This document shows, piece by piece, positions 1-10,339 of a stretch of 64,000 nucleotides of DNA. Positions within the stretch are counted from its first letter, which is position 1. Every line of letters starts with the position of its first letter. Below the pieces are notes generated by a model that worked only from the letters and a program-made list of their open reading frames with translations, was not told where the DNA came from and did not search any database. Source of the stretch: Ornithinibacillus gellani (GTDB lineage: Bacteria; Bacillota; Bacilli; Bacillales; Amphibacillaceae); contig NZ_QTSZ01000053.1 of the NCBI RefSeq assembly GCF_003730295.1, positions 91,295 through 155,294 of the forward strand, written 5' to 3'. A program made the position numbers and the translations under genes.

Positions 1-357
1 AAATCGTTTTGGGTTATTTGGCAAGGACGTTTTTAGTAAAATGCGAGACACAGACTTTGCTTCCAGTAACGGTTTGACGTATGCTGCATTGATTTGGTCT
101 GTACCAGTAACATCCAAAACGATTGCTTCACCAATATAACGGTTGATATCCATTTGTTCGATGGTCTTGGCATCATTATTAAAATGAAATGGAGCATCTA
201 CATGTGTTCCCGTATGTACACATCCAGCAATCTCACCGATATTAACAGATCCAGTCTGTCTCATTGTTGCAGATAGCTTGAATTGAAACGGCTGGACACC
301 TGGCCAATGGGCGATGTCGTTGGTAAAAGGCTGGGAAATATCGATCCAATTGGTCAT
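1..357 (-). CDS. kynB: Kynurenine formamidase (arylformamidase), partial at window edge
   Basis: Hydrolyses N-formylkynurenine to kynurenine and formate, the second step of tryptophan degradation. The visible 119 N-terminal codons begin [11 protein letters not shown] and carry the KynB metal-site signature HTGTHVDAPFHF near residues 48-59. The reading frame stays open to base 1, so the C-terminal part (the family is about 205-210 aa) lies outside the window. The ATG is preceded by GGAG inside the end of kynU, and the TAA of kynU shares one base with this ATG (TAATG), so the pair is probably translationally coupled. A kynA gene might follow outside the window, but that cannot be seen. Confidence 0.92.
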   Translation of the reverse strand, partial: MTNWIDISQPFTNDIAHWPGVQPFQFKLSATMRQTGSVNIGEIAGCVHTGTHVDAPFHFNNDAKTIEQMDINRYIGEAIVLDVTGTDQINAAYVKPLLEAKSVSRILLKTSLPNNPKRF

Positions 358-1631
358 TAGGCAATCACTCCTCGTTTATTTTCATATTGCATATATCTTT
401 TTTCTTCCATAATTATTTTTAAAATTTGAACCATGCGCCATACTTCTTCAAAAGTGTTGTAAAGTGCAACAGGAGCGAGTCGAATGCCGTTCGGTGTGCG
501 AAAATCTGGAATTACACCGTCTGCTTTTAATGCCTTACAAATTCGCGCTGCTTCTGGATGCTCAAGAAACACATGCGCGCCACGGCTTTTTTCATCGCGT
601 GGATTCGCCATATGAAAACCGAAGTCAGTAAGTTCTGTGTCCACTAACTTCATTAGATAATCTGTTAGCAGCAGGGATTTTTTGCGAATGGCTTCTATGC
701 CTGCTTCCTGGAATAATTGCAAGGATCCGAGCAGGGGAGCGGCACTTAGTACATGTGGTGTTCCGATTTGATATGCACCTGCATCTTCCGCTTGGGAAAG
801 CGTATGCTCCATATCAAATTGTTTGTCTTTGGCAGAACTAAACCATCCTGCTAAACCTGGGTGCTTGCCAAAATGCCGCTTATGCACGAATAAACCACCA
901 ACGCTGCCTGGGCCCCCATTTAAATGCTTATACGTACACCAGAAAGCAAAGTCTACATTCCAGTCTGATAGCTCATGTGGGATAGCTCCGATAGAGTGGC
1001 AAAGATCAAAGCCAATAAGGATACCTCTCTCATGGGCGGCGGCTGTTAATTTTTTCATATCCAAAATTTGGCCACTACGGTATAAGACACCTGGAAGAAC
1101 AACGAGGGCAATTTCATCCGTCATGCAGGCAATAATATCTTCTGTCTTTAATGTATTACCATCTTTGGATTTTACTTGCACAAGATGTGTTTCGGGATCC
1201 AAGCCTTTTAACCGTAATTGGCTTTTTAATGCATAGATATCTGAAGGGAAATTCAACTCATCTGCTAATATTTTTGTCCGGTTTCCTTCTGGTTTAAAAA
1301 AAGTTGCAGTCAACTGATGCAAATTTGTTGTAGTCGAACCTGTTATGATAACTTCATTTGCTTTTGCACCAACTAAATGTGCGGATTGTTTTCCAAGCTC
1401 CTCGGAAAGATAAAACCATGGATGTTCTCCTTCTGACCAACCATCAATCGCATATTGCTTCCAGGAATTCATTAATGCCGATACTGCTTGCTCTGCACGT
1501 TTGGAAAATAGTCCAAGTGAATTACCATCAAAATAAATGGTTTCCTCTGTAACATGAAATTCGTTACGAAAGGACTGGAGGGGATCTTGTTCGTCATATT
1601 TTCTTGCTTGTAATTGTTGTTCATTCAACAC
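357..1631 (-). CDS. kynU: Kynureninase
   Basis: PLP enzyme cleaving kynurenine to anthranilate and alanine (or 3-hydroxykynurenine to 3-hydroxyanthranilate). 424 aa, the usual family length. The N-terminal YFDGNSLGL segment, a [10 protein letters not shown] phosphate-site region and the [14 protein letters not shown] segment with the Schiff-base lysine are all present. The start is GTG at 1631, or TTG three bases on, behind GAGGTG. It is first in the visible order kynU-kynB. The 536-bp upstream intergenic region is shared with the divergent antiporter gene and holds a structured dispersed repeat. No promoter could be fixed with confidence. Confidence 0.95.
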   Translation of the reverse strand: MLNEQQLQARKYDEQDPLQSFRNEFHVTEETIYFDGNSLGLFSKRAEQAVSALMNSWKQYAIDGWSEGEHPWFYLSEELGKQSAHLVGAKANEVIITGSTTTNLHQLTATFFKPEGNRTKILADELNFPSDIYALKSQLRLKGLDPETHLVQVKSKDGNTLKTEDIIACMTDEIALVVLPGVLYRSGQILDMKKLTAAAHERGILIGFDLCHSIGAIPHELSDWNVDFAFWCTYKHLNGGPGSVGGLFVHKRHFGKHPGLAGWFSSAKDKQFDMEHTLSQAEDAGAYQIGTPHVLSAAPLLGSLQLFQEAGIEAIRKKSLLLTDYLMKLVDTELTDFGFHMANPRDEKSRGAHVFLEHPEAARICKALKADGVIPDFRTPNGIRLAPVALYNTFEEVWRMVQILKIIMEEKRYMQYENKRGVIA

Positions 1632-2167
1632 GCTTCACCTCTATATTCGTTATGTAGAATCGGCCGACTTCATCAATCAATCAAGAAACAGATGGTCCAT
1701 TTCACATATAAAAATGGAATACGCAATTTTCGTTTTTTATATGAATCGATCGCCTGCTATTATTCTATTCTATATCCTGCTCATTTGTAAAACACCGTTT
1801 CGCAATAAAAAGCCACCTTTTCTTGATCATAAAAGGATTGAGCCTAGTTTTTATCACAGATTAACTGGCTGTAAACCCCCTGTCAATAATTTTTGTTGAT
1901 CAAATGAATTGTAAGCCCCCCACATCAAGCATTTTTATTGATAACAAGCATTGTGAGTGTTGGGTCAACAGCCAGTAAAGGCCTGATTGGTTCAACTAAC
2001 AATCAGTCGGGAAAGTGCGAAAGCCCGACTGATTGAAGTTTCACTTTATAAATAAATATCCTTCTAAAAGAGGGATTTTACAAATAAAATAGAATAATAG
2101 AAATAATCAATCATGTTGTCTGATTTAACTACAGATGCGTGGTTGAAATAATAAAGGAGGTTTTATC
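1632..2167. other. Divergent intergenic region between kynU and the NhaC-type gene
   Basis: No credible coding sequence. It holds one extended copy of the dispersed structured element (1850-2049) and, just before the antiporter ATG, the strong ribosome binding site AAAGGAGG. Promoters for either direction must lie in the flanks of the repeat, but I see none close enough to consensus to place. Confidence 0.6.
1850..2049 (+). repeat. Dispersed structured element, copy 1 (extended)
   Basis: Starts TTTATCACAGATTAACTGGC and ends GAAGTTTCACTTTA, the ends shared by all complete copies. The right hairpin is CAATCAGTCGGG paired with CCCGACTGATTG; other copies have different but still complementary arms. 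The left half is longer than in other copies because the CCCCC...TGTTGAT segment is partly duplicated. The outer left stem ACTGGCTGT with ACAGCCAGT is kept. Confidence 0.85.
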
Positions 2168-3760
2168 ATGGTAGATTCCATTTGGTCACTCGTTCCTCCG
2201 TTACTAGCCATTATCATGGTACTCATTACGAAGAGAGTTCTTCTATCACTTGGTGTAGGGATTGTTGCTGCCGCTTTCTTTATTGCAAGCTTCCAGATAT
2301 CTGAATCCCTTTTGCTTATTTGGGAGTCATTTCGGGATGTTTTTGTGGAGGAAGGTGGCTTAAACACCTGGAATGTATTTATTCTATTATTTGTCTTGCT
2401 GCTTGGGATTATTACAGCGTTGATCAGCATGATGGGTGGGACTCGTGCATTTGCTGATTGGATGATTAAGCGTGTGAAGACTCGTGCGGGGGCACAGCTG
2501 ATGACGATGATACTCGGAATCGTTATATTTGTAGATGATTATTTTAATAGTTTAACGGTTGGTCAGATTGCTAAACCAGTGACAGATAAACATCGGGTGT
2601 CACGAGCAAAGCTAGCCTATATTGTCGATTCCACATCAGCACCGATATGTGTTATTGCACCAGTATCCAGCTGGGGTGCTTATATTATCGGGCTTATTGG
2701 TGCTGTGTTTGCCACACATGGCGTGACGACTCATTCTGCTTTAGGTGGTTTCCTGGCGATGATACCAATGAATTATTATGTCTGGTCAGCGCTAGGAGTT
2801 GTCCTTGTGATTGCACTGACGAACCGAGAATACGGGCCAATGAAGGTGCATGAGGATCGAGCCATCCAGACTGGGCAAGTGCTTGATCCAGAAACGAAGG
2901 AGCAAGTAAATGCGGAAGAAAAACTCCCGGAGAGTAAAGGTGGGCGTGTCGGTGACTTGGCAATTCCAATTATCTTTTTAGTTGTTGGTGTATTAGGGTC
3001 CATCTATGTTTCTGGATATCTTGCTGCAGGAGATGATAAATCGTTCATTCAAATTTTTGGTGAAGCAGATGTAGCATTAGCCTTGCTCTGCGGAGGAATT
3101 ATTGGTTTGATTGTAACCTTATTATTATTTAGCCGCCACCTAAAAGCTGGTGAATTAACAGGTAAGCAGCTTGGCGCAGGATTCAAAGAAGGGGCAAAAT
3201 CGATGCTCCCAGCGTTTGCGATATTAATCTTTGCTTGGTCCATATCCAGTCTTATTGGCTTACTTGGTACGGGAGCTTATTTAGCTGCCCTTGTTCAATC
3301 GTCCAATCTATGGATTGGTCTGTTGCCGGTGTTGGTATTTATCGTTGCTGGCTTTATTGCATTTGCAACGGGTACATCCTGGGGATCCTTTGCACTGCTT
3401 TTACCAATTGCTGGTCAAATAGCAGCCGCAACAGAGGTGGAGCTCATATTGCCAATGCTTGCTGCTGTTCTAGCTGGGGCAGTATTTGGAGACCATTGCT
3501 CGCCGATTTCTGATACGACAATCCTATCATCTACAGGTTCCAGCTGCCCGCATATTGATCATGTGACAACACAGCTTCCCTATGCATTTACAGCAGCCTT
3601 TATAACTGCACTTGGTTATCTTGCATTTGGATTGGTCGGTCATGTCTGGGTCGGATTAATCGTCGTCGTCATTTCGCTGGTGGTATTATTTTTGTACTTG
3701 AAGCGGACACCGGAAACATTGGCAGCTGAGGAAACACAGCCAAAAGCAGGAGAATTATAA
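2168..3760 (+). CDS. NhaC-family Na+/H+ antiporter-type transporter
   Basis: Integral membrane carrier of 530 aa with about 12 predicted hydrophobic segments. It matches the NhaC superfamily (Pfam Na_H_antiporter): the first conserved block VDDYFNSLTVGQIAKP near residue 118 and the second GDHCSPISDTTILSSTGSS near residue 443 are both clear. Family members exchange Na+ for H+ or for organic ions such as malate and lactate, so the substrate cannot be fixed from sequence. AAAGGAGG lies 7 bases before the ATG. It sits directly upstream of the lysine-type catabolic genes with its own 105-bp gap, so a role in substrate or Na+ movement for that pathway is possible but unproven. Confidence 0.85.
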   Translation: MVDSIWSLVPPLLAIIMVLITKRVLLSLGVGIVAAAFFIASFQISESLLLIWESFRDVFVEEGGLNTWNVFILLFVLLLGIITALISMMGGTRAFADWMIKRVKTRAGAQLMTMILGIVIFVDDYFNSLTVGQIAKPVTDKHRVSRAKLAYIVDSTSAPICVIAPVSSWGAYIIGLIGAVFATHGVTTHSALGGFLAMIPMNYYVWSALGVVLVIALTNREYGPMKVHEDRAIQTGQVLDPETKEQVNAEEKLPESKGGRVGDLAIPIIFLVVGVLGSIYVSGYLAAGDDKSFIQIFGEADVALALLCGGIIGLIVTLLLFSRHLKAGELTGKQLGAGFKEGAKSMLPAFAILIFAWSISSLIGLLGTGAYLAALVQSSNLWIGLLPVLVFIVAGFIAFATGTSWGSFALLLPIAGQIAAATEVELILPMLAAVLAGAVFGDHCSPISDTTILSSTGSSCPHIDHVTTQLPYAFTAAFITALGYLAFGLVGHVWVGLIVVVISLVVLFLYLKRTPETLAAEETQPKAGEL

Positions 3761-3790
3761 AAATCAGTTTATTTTGATTTCCGATAATCA

Positions 3791-3819
3791 TTGAAATTGT
3801 CAAACGGGTCATTTATACT
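3791..3819 (+). promoter_or_regulatory. Sigma-A-type promoter before the aminotransferase operon
   Basis: TTGAAA at 3791-3796, a 17-bp spacer, TATACT at 3814-3819. Transcription would start about 3826, 45 bases before the aminotransferase ATG, so the four enzyme genes can be transcribed independently of the antiporter. Confidence 0.7.
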
Positions 3820-3870
3820 GATGGTAGTTCCGTGAAATGGCGTTTCATATAGTGGAATAGGAGGATGCGG

Positions 3871-5046
3871 ATGACATTGATATCGAGTAAGATAAGTCAA
3901 TTGCCGCCTTATTTATTTTCCAAGATTCATCAGAAAAAGGAGGCACTGCTTGCGCAGGGTGTGGATGTGATTGATTTGGGAATAGGTGCACCTGATTTAC
4001 CCACGCCATCTTTTATAATTGAACGATTAATGGAAGAGGTACAAAACACCGCAAATCATCGATATGCACCCTATGAGGGGATTGAAGAATTCAAACAAGC
4101 AGTTGCCGCCTTTTATAAACAGCATTATGCTGTTGAATTGGATCCGAAGACAGAAGTCCTTACGCTGATAGGCTCCAAAGAAGGGATAGCCAATTTCATT
4201 CAGGCTTCTATTAATCCAGGTGAAAAGGTTATTATTCCTGATCCGGGTTACCCAGTCTATCGTACTGCAGTTCATTTAGCAGGTGGCATCATAGTTGATT
4301 TGCCTCTAGATGAAAATAATGGATTTGTGCCCCGATTTGATCAGCTGTCCGATTTGGATAAAGCGGAGAGCAAGCTCATGTTTTTGAACTATCCAGGGAA
4401 TCCAACAGCTGCAACAGTTGAATTAAACACTTTTTTGGAAGCGATTACATTTGTGAGAAAACATGATATCTTGATTGCAAATGACATGGCATATGATCTG
4501 GTAACCTTTGGAGCATACCAGGCACCGAGTATTTTACAGGTGCCTGGTGCCAAAAGGTATGCCGTGGAATTTGGTTCCTTGTCAAAAAGCTTTAATATGA
4601 CGGGGTGGCGTATTGGATATGTTGTCGGAAATTCGGAAGTGATTCGTGCTTTGGCTACGCTTAAAAGCAATATTGATTCCAGTCAATTCATTCCGATTCA
4701 AAAGGCAGCCGCAACTGCATTGCAGAGTGATTTGGCAGTTGTATCCGAGAACAATCGGATTTTTGAAGCACGGATGGAATGTCTGCATCGTGGACTACAG
4801 GAGATAGGAATTGAAGTTGCGAAGCCACAAGGAACAATTTTTCTATGGGCTAAAGTACCGGATGGTTTCACGTCCATGTCTTTCGCTGAAAAACTATTGC
4901 AGGAGGCTGGGATTATTGTTACTCCTGGAGTAGCATTTGGTAAAAATGGGGAAGGCTATTTTCGCATTGCATTATCCGTGACAATGAAACGCCTGCATGA
5001 AGTAATTGAACGCTTAAAACGAATGGATTGGAAAGGAGGAAACTAG
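3871..5046 (+). CDS. Class I/II PLP aminotransferase (proposed 2-aminoadipate aminotransferase)
   Basis: 391-aa fold-type I aminotransferase. It has the YAPYEGIEEFKQAV segment typical of the LL-DAP/aspartate aminotransferase group, the GNPT substrate-binding loop, and FGSLSKSFNMTGWRIGY with the PLP lysine. The ATG at 3865 directly abuts AGGAGG, whereas the ATG at 3871 lies six bases beyond it, so 3871 is the better start. It is first in a four-gene + strand operon that ends in lysine 6-dehydrogenase. From that context I infer transamination of 2-aminoadipate to 2-oxoadipate; sequence alone supports only a broad-specificity aminotransferase. It overlaps the region holding the next gene's ribosome binding site. 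Confidence 0.85.
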   Translation: MTLISSKISQLPPYLFSKIHQKKEALLAQGVDVIDLGIGAPDLPTPSFIIERLMEEVQNTANHRYAPYEGIEEFKQAVAAFYKQHYAVELDPKTEVLTLIGSKEGIANFIQASINPGEKVIIPDPGYPVYRTAVHLAGGIIVDLPLDENNGFVPRFDQLSDLDKAESKLMFLNYPGNPTAATVELNTFLEAITFVRKHDILIANDMAYDLVTFGAYQAPSILQVPGAKRYAVEFGSLSKSFNMTGWRIGYVVGNSEVIRALATLKSNIDSSQFIPIQKAAATALQSDLAVVSENNRIFEARMECLHRGLQEIGIEVAKPQGTIFLWAKVPDGFTSMSFAEKLLQEAGIIVTPGVAFGKNGEGYFRIALSVTMKRLHEVIERLKRMDWKGGN

Positions 5047-5051
5047 CACAT

Positions 5052-6725
5052 ATGCATAAGCAAATACGTGAACAGCAGCAATCCACTATGACAGCGGCAC
5101 AAGCAATCGTGGCATGTATGAAATTAGAAGGCATTGCCAAGGTGTTTTGCGTTCCTGGTGAAAGCTATTTACCAGTATTGGATGCATTATACGATGAGTC
5201 ATCCATTGATGTCATTTCTGCGCGCCATGAAGGTGCTGCTGCTTTTATGGCGGAAGGGTATGCCAAATGTACATTAAAGCCTGGAATTGTTTTAGCGACT
5301 CGAGGTGTTGGCGCAGCTAACTTATCTATCGGTGTGCACACAGCCTACCAAGATTCAACGCCAATGGTCATTTTCTTAGGCCAGGTTCATCGGAGATTCC
5401 GAGGAAGGGAAGGTTTTCAGGAGGTTGATTTAGATCAATTTTTTCAACCGATAACAAAATGGGCTGTTGAAGTGAATGACCCGGAGAGAATGCCGGAAAT
5501 TGTTCAGCGCGCATTTCGCATTGCGCAAACAGGGCGACCCGGTCCAGTAGTCGTATCGTTGCCAGAGGATGTATTACCAAAAGAGGCATCGATGGTTTTT
5601 GGTCCACCCATAAGACGGTCAAAACCGGCACCGTCAAATTCAGAAATGAAGGATTTGGAGCTGCTTTTATCAACAGCCCGTACACCTTTACTTATTGCTG
5701 GAGGAGGTGTAAAGCTTTCGGGAGCGGAAGAACAACTTGTGCAGACGGCAGAAAAACTTAGCATACCAGTAATGGCCGCATTTCGCAGACATGATGTTTT
5801 TCCAAACCAGCATCCATTATATGCTGGACATTTAGGGCTTGGTACAGCAAAAGAAATACTCGAAACTGTTCAAGAAGCAGATCTTATCTTAGCAGTTGGC
5901 ACAAGGCTGTCAGAGGTTACGACGCAAGATTATCAGCTCATCCAGCCAGAACAGAAATTGGTGCATATAGATATTGATGATCGCACGCTTGGAAAAGTAT
6001 TTCATCCGCATCTTGGTATCGTTGCTGATGCACAGGAAGCGCTCTCCGCTTTGAATGCCTTGCCTATAGATGTGCAATGGCATAATTGGTCGGAGCGGGC
6101 AAATGAAGCATATGTATCGGGGAGCAACATGCCTGCAAGTGATTCGAGTACAATTCAGGATCAAATCATTACAAGCATCATGGAGCGCGTACCAGAAGAT
6201 ACCATTTTTACAAATGATGCAGGAAACTTTGCTGGTTGGTTACATGCTTATTATCGATTTACTAAGAAGCATACATATGTCGGTCCTACCTCTGGTGCAA
6301 TGGGGTATGGCCTACCAGCCGCAATCGGAGCAAAGCTAGCAAACCAAGAAAAAAAGGTGATTGCAATGGCTGGTGATGGTGGTTTCATGATGACTGTTCA
6401 GGAGCTGGAAACTGCAGTCCGCTATGATATTCCAATCATTGCACTCGTATTTAATAATCGCATGTATGGCACCATTCGTATGCATCAAGAAATGCATTAT
6501 CCGGAGAAAGTCATTGCAACAGACCTTGGTGATGTTTCCTTTGTGGATATGGCCAAAAGTCTTGGAGCAGACGGGACATATGTCTTAACGATAGATGACT
6601 TTAATGAAGCACTTGACCAAGCGTTAACGAATAATCGTCCGACAGTTATTGAAATCATTATCGGTAAAGAACAAATATCAGTGACTTCAACTATTGAACA
6701 ATTGCGAGAACGTGCGCAGCAATAA
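5052..6725 (+). CDS. ThDP-dependent enzyme, acetolactate-synthase/decarboxylase-like (proposed 2-oxoadipate decarboxylase)
   Basis: 557 aa with the three-domain ThDP enzyme layout. N-terminal PYR domain carries RHEGAAAFMAEGYA, whose glutamate activates the cofactor; a central Rossmann-like domain lies around residues 190-330; the C-terminal PP domain has GDGGFMM and NN for the Mg-ThDP motif. Family members are acetolactate synthases, benzoylformate-type decarboxylases and glyoxylate carboligases. No ilvN or ilvC lies nearby. The neighbours instead demand a step from 2-oxoadipate to glutarate semialdehyde, which this enzyme could supply by decarboxylation; this is inference. The longer frame from 5028 is rejected because GGAGG at 5035-5039 serves the ATG at 5052. 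Confidence 0.85.
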   Translation: MHKQIREQQQSTMTAAQAIVACMKLEGIAKVFCVPGESYLPVLDALYDESSIDVISARHEGAAAFMAEGYAKCTLKPGIVLATRGVGAANLSIGVHTAYQDSTPMVIFLGQVHRRFRGREGFQEVDLDQFFQPITKWAVEVNDPERMPEIVQRAFRIAQTGRPGPVVVSLPEDVLPKEASMVFGPPIRRSKPAPSNSEMKDLELLLSTARTPLLIAGGGVKLSGAEEQLVQTAEKLSIPVMAAFRRHDVFPNQHPLYAGHLGLGTAKEILETVQEADLILAVGTRLSEVTTQDYQLIQPEQKLVHIDIDDRTLGKVFHPHLGIVADAQEALSALNALPIDVQWHNWSERANEAYVSGSNMPASDSSTIQDQIITSIMERVPEDTIFTNDAGNFAGWLHAYYRFTKKHTYVGPTSGAMGYGLPAAIGAKLANQEKKVIAMAGDGGFMMTVQELETAVRYDIPIIALVFNNRMYGTIRMHQEMHYPEKVIATDLGDVSFVDMAKSLGADGTYVLTIDDFNEALDQALTNNRPTVIEIIIGKEQISVTSTIEQLRERAQQ

Positions 6726-6770
6726 CGCATATTCATTTTCACGCGTATTATATTCTGGGAGGTAACAGAT

Positions 6771-8267
6771 ATGGAATCGTTATTGGATGTAAAACAGCTA
6801 ACCAACTATATCAATGGGGAGTGGGAAGAAGCAAAAGGTGATTTCGCACAAGTGAAAAACCCAGCAACGGGGGAAACCATTGTTGAAGTACCGCTTTCGA
6901 CTGCAGATGCGGTTGATCAAGCTGCAGCTGCGGCGGAGATTGCGCAGAAGGAATGGGCGCTTGTTCCTGCCCCGCAACGTGCCGAAGTATTATATCGAGT
7001 GGGAACGATTATGAAAGAACGTAAGGAAAAATTATCAAAGCTATTGACGATGGAAAACGGTAAGGTATTAGAGGAAGCACGCGGTGAGGTGCAAGAGGGG
7101 ATCGATATGGCCTTCTATATGGCTGGAGAGGGAAGACGTTTATTTGGTCAAACAACTCCAGCAGAATTAAAAAATAAATTTGCCATGAGTGTGCGTGCGC
7201 CTATTGGTGTAGTAGGAATTATTACGCCATGGAATTTTCCTATTGCCATAGCGACTTGGAAGTCCTTTCCCGCGATTGTATCCGGGAATGCCGTGATATG
7301 GAAGCCAGCAACTGAAACGCCAATTATGGCATATGAGCTAGCGAAAATATACGAGGAAGCTGGTCTGCCGAAAGGTGTGCTCAATGTTGTCTTCGGCAGC
7401 GGTGCAACGGTAGGTGATGCGATGGTACATCATGATACCATTCGCGTTATTTCCTTTACAGGTTCCAATGAAACAGGCAGAAATATTGCTGCTGATTGTG
7501 GGCGTCAATTGAAGAAAGTTTCCCTCGAAATGGGTGGAAAAAATGCGGTCATCGTGATGGATGATGCTGACCTTAACTTAGCTGTGGAAGGAATTCTTTG
7601 GAGTGCATTTGGAACGAGCGGGCAACGTTGTACGGCTTGTAGTCGTGTCATCGTCCATGAGTCTGTAAAAGAAACTTTGGAAGAACGTCTTCTTGTCGAA
7701 ATGGAAAAGCTGACGATTGGTGATGGTCTAGATGCCGTCAATAAGGTTGGCCCAATTATCAATGATGCAGGTATAGAAAAAATAAAGAAATATATAGAAA
7801 TTGGTAAAGATGAAGGTGCTAAATTATTAGCTGGTGGAAATCAAATGACAGATGGAGACTTTGCTAAAGGCCATTATTTTGCACCAACTTTATTTACAGA
7901 TGTCACACCCGAGATGCGAATTGGCCAAGAGGAGATTTTTGGTCCAGTCGTGTCGCTGATTCCGGTGAAGAGTTTTGAAGAAGCAATCGAAGTGAATAAT
8001 GGAGTGGAGTACGGACTTTCCAGCTCAATCTTTACGCGTGATGTCAATCGGGTGTTTCAGGCACAGCGTGATTTGGATACAGGAATTGTTTACGTGAATG
8101 CCGGGACGACCGGCGCAGAAATTCATTTGCCATTTGGTGGTACAAAAGGTACCGGAAATGGTCATCGTGATTCTGGTGTGCAAGCATTAGATGTGTTTAC
8201 GGAATGGAAGGCAGTATATGTAGATTATAGCGGCAAGCTGCAACGGGCACAGATTGACGTCGAATAA
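6771..8267 (+). CDS. NAD(P)-dependent aldehyde dehydrogenase (proposed 2-aminoadipate semialdehyde dehydrogenase)
   Basis: 498-aa ALDH-superfamily enzyme. Visible motifs: [12 protein letters not shown], the FTGSNETGR nucleotide site, the general-base glutamate in [11 protein letters not shown], and the catalytic cysteine in [12 protein letters not shown]. The start is well defined by GGGAGGT before the ATG. It lies 44 bp after the ThDP enzyme and 44 bp before lysine 6-dehydrogenase in the same operon. Lysine 6-dehydrogenase makes allysine, which cyclises to piperideine-6-carboxylate, and oxidation of that compound to 2-aminoadipate is the natural job for this enzyme. Substrate assignment is by context. 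Confidence 0.87.
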   Translation: MESLLDVKQLTNYINGEWEEAKGDFAQVKNPATGETIVEVPLSTADAVDQAAAAAEIAQKEWALVPAPQRAEVLYRVGTIMKERKEKLSKLLTMENGKVLEEARGEVQEGIDMAFYMAGEGRRLFGQTTPAELKNKFAMSVRAPIGVVGIITPWNFPIAIATWKSFPAIVSGNAVIWKPATETPIMAYELAKIYEEAGLPKGVLNVVFGSGATVGDAMVHHDTIRVISFTGSNETGRNIAADCGRQLKKVSLEMGGKNAVIVMDDADLNLAVEGILWSAFGTSGQRCTACSRVIVHESVKETLEERLLVEMEKLTIGDGLDAVNKVGPIINDAGIEKIKKYIEIGKDEGAKLLAGGNQMTDGDFAKGHYFAPTLFTDVTPEMRIGQEEIFGPVVSLIPVKSFEEAIEVNNGVEYGLSSSIFTRDVNRVFQAQRDLDTGIVYVNAGTTGAEIHLPFGGTKGTGNGHRDSGVQALDVFTEWKAVYVDYSGKLQRAQIDVE

Positions 8268-8311
8268 AATCTTTATAGGAAGTCTTACATTTTAAATGAA
8301 GAGGTGAGCAT

Positions 8312-9484
8312 ATGAAAGTAGGGGTATTAGGATCAGGCTTAATGGGAAAAGAAGCTGCAAGGGATTTAATTGCTAGTGAAGGTGTCACAGCTGTGGGATT
8401 AGCGGATATTGCATATGAACGTGCCGAACAGGTCGTCCAAACGCTTGGTTCTGCCAAACTTACGGCATATCAGGTGAACGCCAATAATGAAGAGGAATTA
8501 GCTGCATATATGGGGCGGTTTGATGTCGTCATTAATGCTTTATTTTACTCCTTTAATGAGATTGTTGCGAAAACAGCTATTCGTGTTGGGGTTCATTCAG
8601 TTGATTTAGGCGGACATATTGGCCATATGACAGATAAGGTATTGGCGCTTCAAGCGGAGGCAAAGGCTGCAAATGTGACGCTCATTCCTGATTTAGGTGT
8701 TGCACCGGGAATGATTAATATTTTATCTGGCTATGGGGTAACCCAGCTAGATGAAGTAGCAGCAATCAAGCTATATGTTGGCGGAATTCCGGTTCGACCT
8801 GAAGCACCTTTGGAGTATAATCATGTCTTTTCGATGGAAGGTGTTTTTGACCATTATACAGATCCATCCTTAATTATTCGAAACGGAGTAAAACAGGAAA
8901 TTCCGTCCTTGTCAGAAGTGGAACGAATATACTTTGATCGTTTCGGACCGTTGGAAGCCTTCCATACGTCAGGAGGAACATCAACCTTATCTTTAAGCTA
9001 TCCACATCTGGAGACATTGGAATATAAGACGATACGCTATCCGGGCCATGCGGAAAAATTTAAATTGCTTGTTGATTTGAATCTGACTCGAATGGATTAT
9101 GAGGTAGAAGTAAACGGTCATGCTGTGAATCCACGAGAAGTATTTTTAAAGGTGTTAGATCCGATTGTTGAATTAGGGGAGAAGGATGACGCAGTACTAT
9201 TACGTGTGCTCGTGTCAGGACAGAAAAAAGGTGAGCCAATGACACACGCCTTTGAAATGACGACGTATAAGGATCGGGCACATCAAGTAACTGCGATGGC
9301 GAGGGCAACTGCGAATACTATTTCTGTCGTTGCACAGATGATTGGTAATGGAACCATTTCTAAACGGGGCGTGTATCCACCAGAGCAAATTGTACCAGGT
9401 GCAATATACATTAAAGAAATGGCAAAGCGGGATGTCCATATTTTAGAACATGAAGCACAAGAAAAGATACATGTGAATAGTTAA
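8312..9484 (+). CDS. L-lysine 6-dehydrogenase (saccharopine dehydrogenase fold)
   Basis: Oxidatively deaminates the epsilon-amino group of lysine with NAD+ to give 2-aminoadipate 6-semialdehyde/piperideine-6-carboxylate. 390 aa, close to the well-characterised Geobacillus enzyme. The N-terminal Rossmann motif is [16 protein letters not shown]. Long stretches recall that enzyme: [47 protein letters not shown] and [13 protein letters not shown]. The start follows GAGGTG. It is last in the four-gene operon and defines the likely substrate of the whole island. A generic saccharopine dehydrogenase is the alternative, but saccharopine reductase partners are absent. Confidence 0.88.
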   Translation: MKVGVLGSGLMGKEAARDLIASEGVTAVGLADIAYERAEQVVQTLGSAKLTAYQVNANNEEELAAYMGRFDVVINALFYSFNEIVAKTAIRVGVHSVDLGGHIGHMTDKVLALQAEAKAANVTLIPDLGVAPGMINILSGYGVTQLDEVAAIKLYVGGIPVRPEAPLEYNHVFSMEGVFDHYTDPSLIIRNGVKQEIPSLSEVERIYFDRFGPLEAFHTSGGTSTLSLSYPHLETLEYKTIRYPGHAEKFKLLVDLNLTRMDYEVEVNGHAVNPREVFLKVLDPIVELGEKDDAVLLRVLVSGQKKGEPMTHAFEMTTYKDRAHQVTAMARATANTISVVAQMIGNGTISKRGVYPPEQIVPGAIYIKEMAKRDVHILEHEAQEKIHVNS

Positions 9485-9496
9485 TTTTCTCCCCTA

Positions 9497-9521
9497 TCCC
9501 CCCTGCAGCTGCGGGGGGATT
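9497..9521 (+). terminator. Probable terminator after the lysine operon
   Basis: CCCCCCTGCA and TGCGGGGGG form a tight GC hairpin 13 bases after the lysine 6-dehydrogenase stop. Only ATTT follows, so it may be a partial or attenuating terminator before the IclR gene. Confidence 0.5.
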
Positions 9522-9559
9522 TAACCAATTAAAATAGCGACAGATGAGAGGTCATGTAT

Positions 9560-10327
9560 ATGAACCAAAGTGTAATCAAAGCGCTAAGCTTGCTTAATTT
9601 ATTTTCCGAAGAGACACCTGAACTTTCACTAAAGGAAATTTCTGTCCGTGCATCCATTCCAAAACCTACTGCCTATCGCCTGTTAACAACGTTAGAAAGA
9701 ATGGACTATTTGTATAAAATTAAAGAAAATGAGCATGACAGCCGCTATCGGCTCGGCCTAAAATTATTGGAGTTAGGTCATATGGTTTCCAACCAACTGG
9801 AGGTTCGTGAAGTGGCCTTGCCTTATATGCGTCAGCTCGGAAAAGAAATTAATGAAGCAATTCACTTGGTAATCATTAATCATGATGAAGCTATCTATAT
9901 TGAAAAAGTAGAAAGTACAAAAGCAGTTCGCTTGTTTACCAGGATTGGTAAAAGCTCTCCACTTCATATTGGCTCTGGACCTAAATTATTATTGGCCTAT
10001 TTACCATTAGAACGACAAAAGCGGATTATGGAATTGATATTAAAAAGTGACCAACAGTTGAATAAAGATAAAATATGGCGGGATTTGAACTTGATCAGAA
10101 AACGTGGTTATGCATTTAGTGAAGGAGAACAGGATAAGGATACAACTGGGCTTTCCTTTCCTATTTTTAATTATCGTAATCAGGTGATCGCTGCTTTGAC
10201 TGTGAGTGGACTGACGAGTTATTTTAAAGGTGTGCACCTCGAACGGTTGGTTACACTATCCAGGCAAACAGCCATTGATATTTCCAATCAACTTGGTTAT
10301 CGCGAACAGCAATTGACAGAATATTGA
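9560..10327 (+). CDS. IclR-family transcriptional regulator
   Basis: 255 aa. N-terminal winged helix (about residues 5-60, with SLKEISVRASIPKPTAYRLL as recognition region) and a C-terminal IclR effector domain (about 75-250). The ATG at 9560 has GAGAGG eight bases upstream; the ATG at 9554 has only two bases, so 9560 is preferred. IclR proteins often control catabolic operons for aromatic or carboxylic acids and sense pathway intermediates. Its place between the two convergent catabolic operons makes it the likely local regulator of lysine/glutarate breakdown; its operator is not identified. Confidence 0.9.
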   Translation: MNQSVIKALSLLNLFSEETPELSLKEISVRASIPKPTAYRLLTTLERMDYLYKIKENEHDSRYRLGLKLLELGHMVSNQLEVREVALPYMRQLGKEINEAIHLVIINHDEAIYIEKVESTKAVRLFTRIGKSSPLHIGSGPKLLLAYLPLERQKRIMELILKSDQQLNKDKIWRDLNLIRKRGYAFSEGEQDKDTTGLSFPIFNYRNQVIAALTVSGLTSYFKGVHLERLVTLSRQTAIDISNQLGYREQQLTEY

Positions 10328-10339
10328 TGGGGGGAGCGT

